Source: Roseovarius sp. UBA3070
GTDB lineage: Bacteria; Pseudomonadota; Alphaproteobacteria; Rhodobacterales; Rhodobacteraceae
Length of the DNA stretch: 8,396 bases
Direction of reading: 5' to 3'
Assembly (NCBI GenBank): GCA_002366775.1
Contig: DFBW01000294.1
Span: 758 to 9,153 of the forward strand
The notes beneath the pieces are model-generated. The model made no database searches. It was not told the origin of the DNA and worked only from the letters and a program-made list of their open reading frames with translations. The translations under genes and the position numbers were made by a program. This document shows positions 6,191-8,396 of this stretch, in pieces; position 1 is the stretch's first letter; each line of letters opens with the position of its first letter.

Positions 6191-7491
6191 TCCCCCTTGA
6201 TCAGGCGACGCCGCAGCCAGCCGGACAGGCTGTCCATCAGCATGACCATCAGGATGATCAGAACGATGTAATAGGTCACTTCTTCCCAGTCTTTCTGGGT
6301 GATCATGGCCTGCGTCAGCAACAACCCGATCCCACCACCGGTGATGGCCCCGATAATTGTGGCGCTTCGGGTGTTGGATTCCAGATAGTACAGCACTTGC
6401 GACAGCAAGACTGGCGTGACCTGCGGAATAACCCCAAACCGATATCTCTGGAGCGGCTTGGCCCCGGTCGAAGACACGCCCTCGGTCTGTTTCTCATCGA
6501 CATTTTCCAACGCCTCTGAGAACATCTTGCCAAAGCTGCCAGTGTCAGTCAGCAGGATCGCCAGCGCGCCAGTCATGGGGCCGGGGCCAAAGGCGCGTGA
6601 CAAAACGATGGTCCAGATCAACCCGTCGACACCGCGCAAAAAGTCGAACACCCGCCGGATACCAAAACGCGCTATCCACACAGGAGAGAAATTCCGCGCA
6701 GCCAGAAAGCCAAGCGGCAGCGCAATGATCGCAGCCCCGAATGTGCCGAGGAAGGCCATGAGAATGGTCTCGAACATGGCCCAGGCCACATCCAGATGCC
6801 GCCACATGTCGTTGTACCAGAAATCCTGCCAGGCCCCGGCTATGTTGGAACGGGTGGGATCTATCTGATCCCCAAAGAGAATACCCCACAGCCCATGGCC
6901 ATGATAGGGGCTGTCCAGAGTGAAAAAGAACAGCTCCCAACCGGGGAAATATTTGAACACCTCGGTCTTGTTGCGAGTCAGGGACACACGGCCTTCATCG
7001 GTGGTGATGGCAAGCCGGGATTTCGATAGGGACACCCAGTCGGGTACATCCGCGCCAAAATTGGTAACCACATGCCGACCTTCGATTGCGGCCTCAATCG
7101 TGCCATAGTCGGGAATGGCATAGCGAAGCGAATTGTCAGGCAGGAATGTCACCACGTGCCCATCGCCAAGGTCGATGCTTGTGGTGGTGCCCGCCAGAGT
7201 GACCCAATCCGGTGCCGCGCCAGCAGGATAACGCCCCTTGCGTTCTCCTTCGATGGCGGCAACCACCTCACCAGACCGGTTGTCGCGGGTGATGTGGATC
7301 TTGTGGCTCCAGGCGTCGCGGGTCAGAACTCGCGCATTTTCCCAACGCGCCCGCTCGACCAATCCGGAAATATCGAAGGCAACGAAAACATAGATCAGAT
7401 AGGCCAGGATCAGCAAAGGCAATGCCAGGGCAAAGAGACGTTTGCGCAGAAACAACCGGTCGGCTGAAACATAAAGGTCGACAGATGCCAT
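6187..7491 (-). CDS. phnE: Phosphonate ABC transporter permease PhnE2 with large extracytoplasmic insert
   Basis: A 434-residue inner-membrane permease. Residues 17-38 form the first transmembrane helix, followed by about 195 mostly hydrophilic residues (40-235) expected outside the cytoplasm. The binding-protein-dependent permease core follows, with hydrophobic segments near 236-264, 288-313, 361-392 and 404-425. The cytoplasmic coupling (EAA) loop is at 318-358, containing EGVSSTGA and FGVIPQV. The last ~115 residues align with PhnE1, so the two are paralogues and probably form a heterodimeric pore for a PhnC ATPase. E. coli PhnE lacks the large insert; long second permeases occur in related alphaproteobacterial systems such as PhoE/PhoT of Sinorhizobium. 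The ATG follows the phnE1 stop by one base, with GGGAGG eight bases upstream. Substrate could include phosphate as well as phosphonates. Confidence 0.93.
   Translation of the reverse strand: MASVDLYVSADRLFLRKRLFALALPLLILAYLIYVFVAFDISGLVERARWENARVLTRDAWSHKIHITRDNRSGEVVAAIEGERKGRYPAGAAPDWVTLAGTTTSIDLGDGHVVTFLPDNSLRYAIPDYGTIEAAIEGRHVVTNFGADVPDWVSLSKSRLAITTDEGRVSLTRNKTEVFKYFPGWELFFFTLDSPYHGHGLWGILFGDQIDPTRSNIAGAWQDFWYNDMWRHLDVAWAMFETILMAFLGTFGAAIIALPLGFLAARNFSPVWIARFGIRRVFDFLRGVDGLIWTIVLSRAFGPGPMTGALAILLTDTGSFGKMFSEALENVDEKQTEGVSSTGAKPLQRYRFGVIPQVTPVLLSQVLYYLESNTRSATIIGAITGGGIGLLLTQAMITQKDWEEVTYYIVLIILMVMLMDSLSGWLRRRLIKGE
6943..7269 (-). repeat. Internal tandem ~56-residue protein repeat in PhnE2
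   Basis: Within the extracytoplasmic segment, residues 75-127 and 131-183 align without gaps at an offset of 56. AAIEG recurs at 78-82 and 134-138, PDWV at 94-97 and 150-153, then Leu99/155, Ile106/162, Gly111/167, Val113/169 and Pro127/183. By hand count 14 of 53 positions are identical. The alternating hydrophobic pattern suggests a beta-rich unit. This is an ancient protein-level repeat; I did not test for DNA-level similarity. Confidence 0.7.
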
Positions 7492-7492
7492 G

Positions 7493-8344
7493 TCAGTGGC
7501 CTCCCTTGTGGATCAGCCCATTGCGCACATGGCCCGATAGCTGATCGAAGATGACGATGGTGACAAAAAGCAGGATGAAAATGGCGGCTGCTTCGTCGTA
7601 TTTGCCAAGCCCCCATGACATCGCATTCTTCAGCTCGTAACCAATACCCCCGGCACCGACAAAGCCCAGAATGGCCGAGGCGCGGATATTGATCTCAAAC
7701 CGCAGCAGCGCATAGCTGAAATAATTGGGCGCAACCTGTGGTACGACACCCAGCCACATCCGCTGGAACCAGCCTGCACCGACCGAGGAAAGACCTTCGA
7801 CCGGTTTCAGATCGGCGTTTTCGTTGACCTCAGAAAAGAGCTTGCCCAAGGCACCAGCGGTATGAAATGCGATGGCGATCATGGCCGGAACTGGCCCGCC
7901 GCCCAGAATAAAGATCAGCATCAGCGCGATCACGATTTCCGGCATGGCCCGCATAATGTCCATCGCGCGGCGAAACACTGGGATCAGCCGAGGCCAACGC
8001 GCCAGTCCGCGGGTGGACAGCAGCGACAGAAAAATTGCCAGCCCGGCACCGATCAGCGTTGAAACAGCCGCAATATTGATGGTTTCGATCAGGGCAGGAA
8101 AATAGGTGACAAGATGACCGGGCAACTGATCCAGCTTTGGCGCGGTATCGGCCAGAACATCTGCGGGAAAGTCAAAAACATTAGGCAGCCCCGCCCAGAA
8201 CCCGCCAGCATTGCGATCATCGGCCAGCATAAAGCCGGAAATCAGCAACATTGCAAAAATGGCCAGCATGATCCCGCCATAAAGACGTTTTCGCTGGATC
8301 ATCGCCATGTAGCTGTCATGGCCATTATTTGAAATATCCGACAT
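7493..8344 (-). CDS. phnE: Phosphonate ABC transporter permease PhnE1
   Basis: A 283-residue inner-membrane permease of the PhnE family. Hydrophobic segments lie near 21-40, 85-110, 136-160, 205-233 and 252-268. The EAA coupling loop for the ATPase is at 163-204 (GKLFSEVNENADLKPVEGLS, then LGVVPQV). The length is normal for PhnE. Together with PhnE2 it should form the channel of a phosphonate importer; the ATPase and binding-protein genes (phnC, phnD) are expected upstream, beyond the right edge. The ATG at 8344 has a G-rich stretch (GGGGG) five bases upstream; ATGs at codons 13 and 15 are possible but would trim only the hydrophilic N-terminus. It starts right after an intrinsic terminator, so its expression probably depends on read-through. 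Confidence 0.94.
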   Translation of the reverse strand: MSDISNNGHDSYMAMIQRKRLYGGIMLAIFAMLLISGFMLADDRNAGGFWAGLPNVFDFPADVLADTAPKLDQLPGHLVTYFPALIETINIAAVSTLIGAGLAIFLSLLSTRGLARWPRLIPVFRRAMDIMRAMPEIVIALMLIFILGGGPVPAMIAIAFHTAGALGKLFSEVNENADLKPVEGLSSVGAGWFQRMWLGVVPQVAPNYFSYALLRFEINIRASAILGFVGAGGIGYELKNAMSWGLGKYDEAAAIFILLFVTIVIFDQLSGHVRNGLIHKGGH

Positions 8345-8359
8345 TGTGCCCCCGAATGC

Positions 8360-8386
8360 AAAAAGACCCCGGCAAATCCGCCGGGG
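8360..8386 (-). terminator. Intrinsic terminator upstream of phnE1
   Basis: On the minus strand CCCCGGC (8386-8380), a six-base loop and GCCGGGG (8373-8367) form a perfect 7-bp GC stem, followed by TCTTTTT (8366-8360). It lies 16 bases before the phnE1 ATG and in the direction of the transporter operon. It probably follows a gene just beyond the right edge, by family order phnD, and would attenuate transcription into the permease genes so that the binding protein is made in excess. Confidence 0.8.
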
Positions 8387-8396
8387 CCCGAGTCGT

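Noticed and set aside
1..8396. Mobile element, CRISPR array, tRNA or horizontally acquired insert
   Set aside because: No terminal inverted repeats, transposase motifs, spaced direct repeats or tRNA-like folds were seen. Coding is continuous and every gene fits one phosphonate pathway.

Overview
The window is almost entirely a phosphonate uptake and carbon-phosphorus (C-P) lyase locus. The moderately GC-rich composition, the Pho-regulated style of the locus and the protein sequences (a long second PhnE permease, a hexapeptide-repeat transferase placed in the phn cluster) suggest an alphaproteobacterium, most likely a Rhodobacterales/roseobacter-type organism. That placement is inferred from family resemblance and not from any marker gene.

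Layout, left to right. Positions 1-4754 on the minus strand are a tightly overlapping operon read right to left: phnG, phnH, phnI, phnJ, phnK, phnL and the beginning of phnN, which runs off the left edge. A 103-bp divergent intergenic region (4755-4857) holds a perfect 10+10 bp inverted repeat (probable PhnF operator), candidate promoters for phnG and three Pho-box-like 7-mers at 11-bp steps. phnF (4858-5568, plus strand) encodes the GntR/UTRA repressor. It converges, with one base between the stop codons, on a second minus-strand operon (5570-8344 and beyond) of two permease genes (phnE1, phnE2) followed by a hexapeptide-repeat acyltransferase. A good intrinsic terminator lies just upstream of phnE1, presumably at the end of an unseen phnD.

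How the genes work together: PhnE1/PhnE2, with an ATPase (PhnC) and a binding protein (PhnD) expected beyond the right edge, import phosphonates. PhnG/H/I (with PhnL) join the phosphonate to the ribose of ATP, releasing adenine. After triphosphate trimming by PhnM (not in the window), PhnJ, a radical-SAM enzyme, cleaves the C-P bond. PhnK and PhnL are ABC-type ATPases of the lyase complex. PhnN phosphorylates ribose 1,5-bisphosphate to PRPP, recycling the ribose. PhnF probably represses from the intergenic palindrome.

I found no mobile elements, RNA genes, CRISPR arrays or pseudogenes. I do not see a wholly new system. The least explained parts are a large extracytoplasmic domain inside PhnE2 built from a tandem ~56-residue repeat, the transferase translationally coupled to the transporter, and the layered control region between phnF and phnG.
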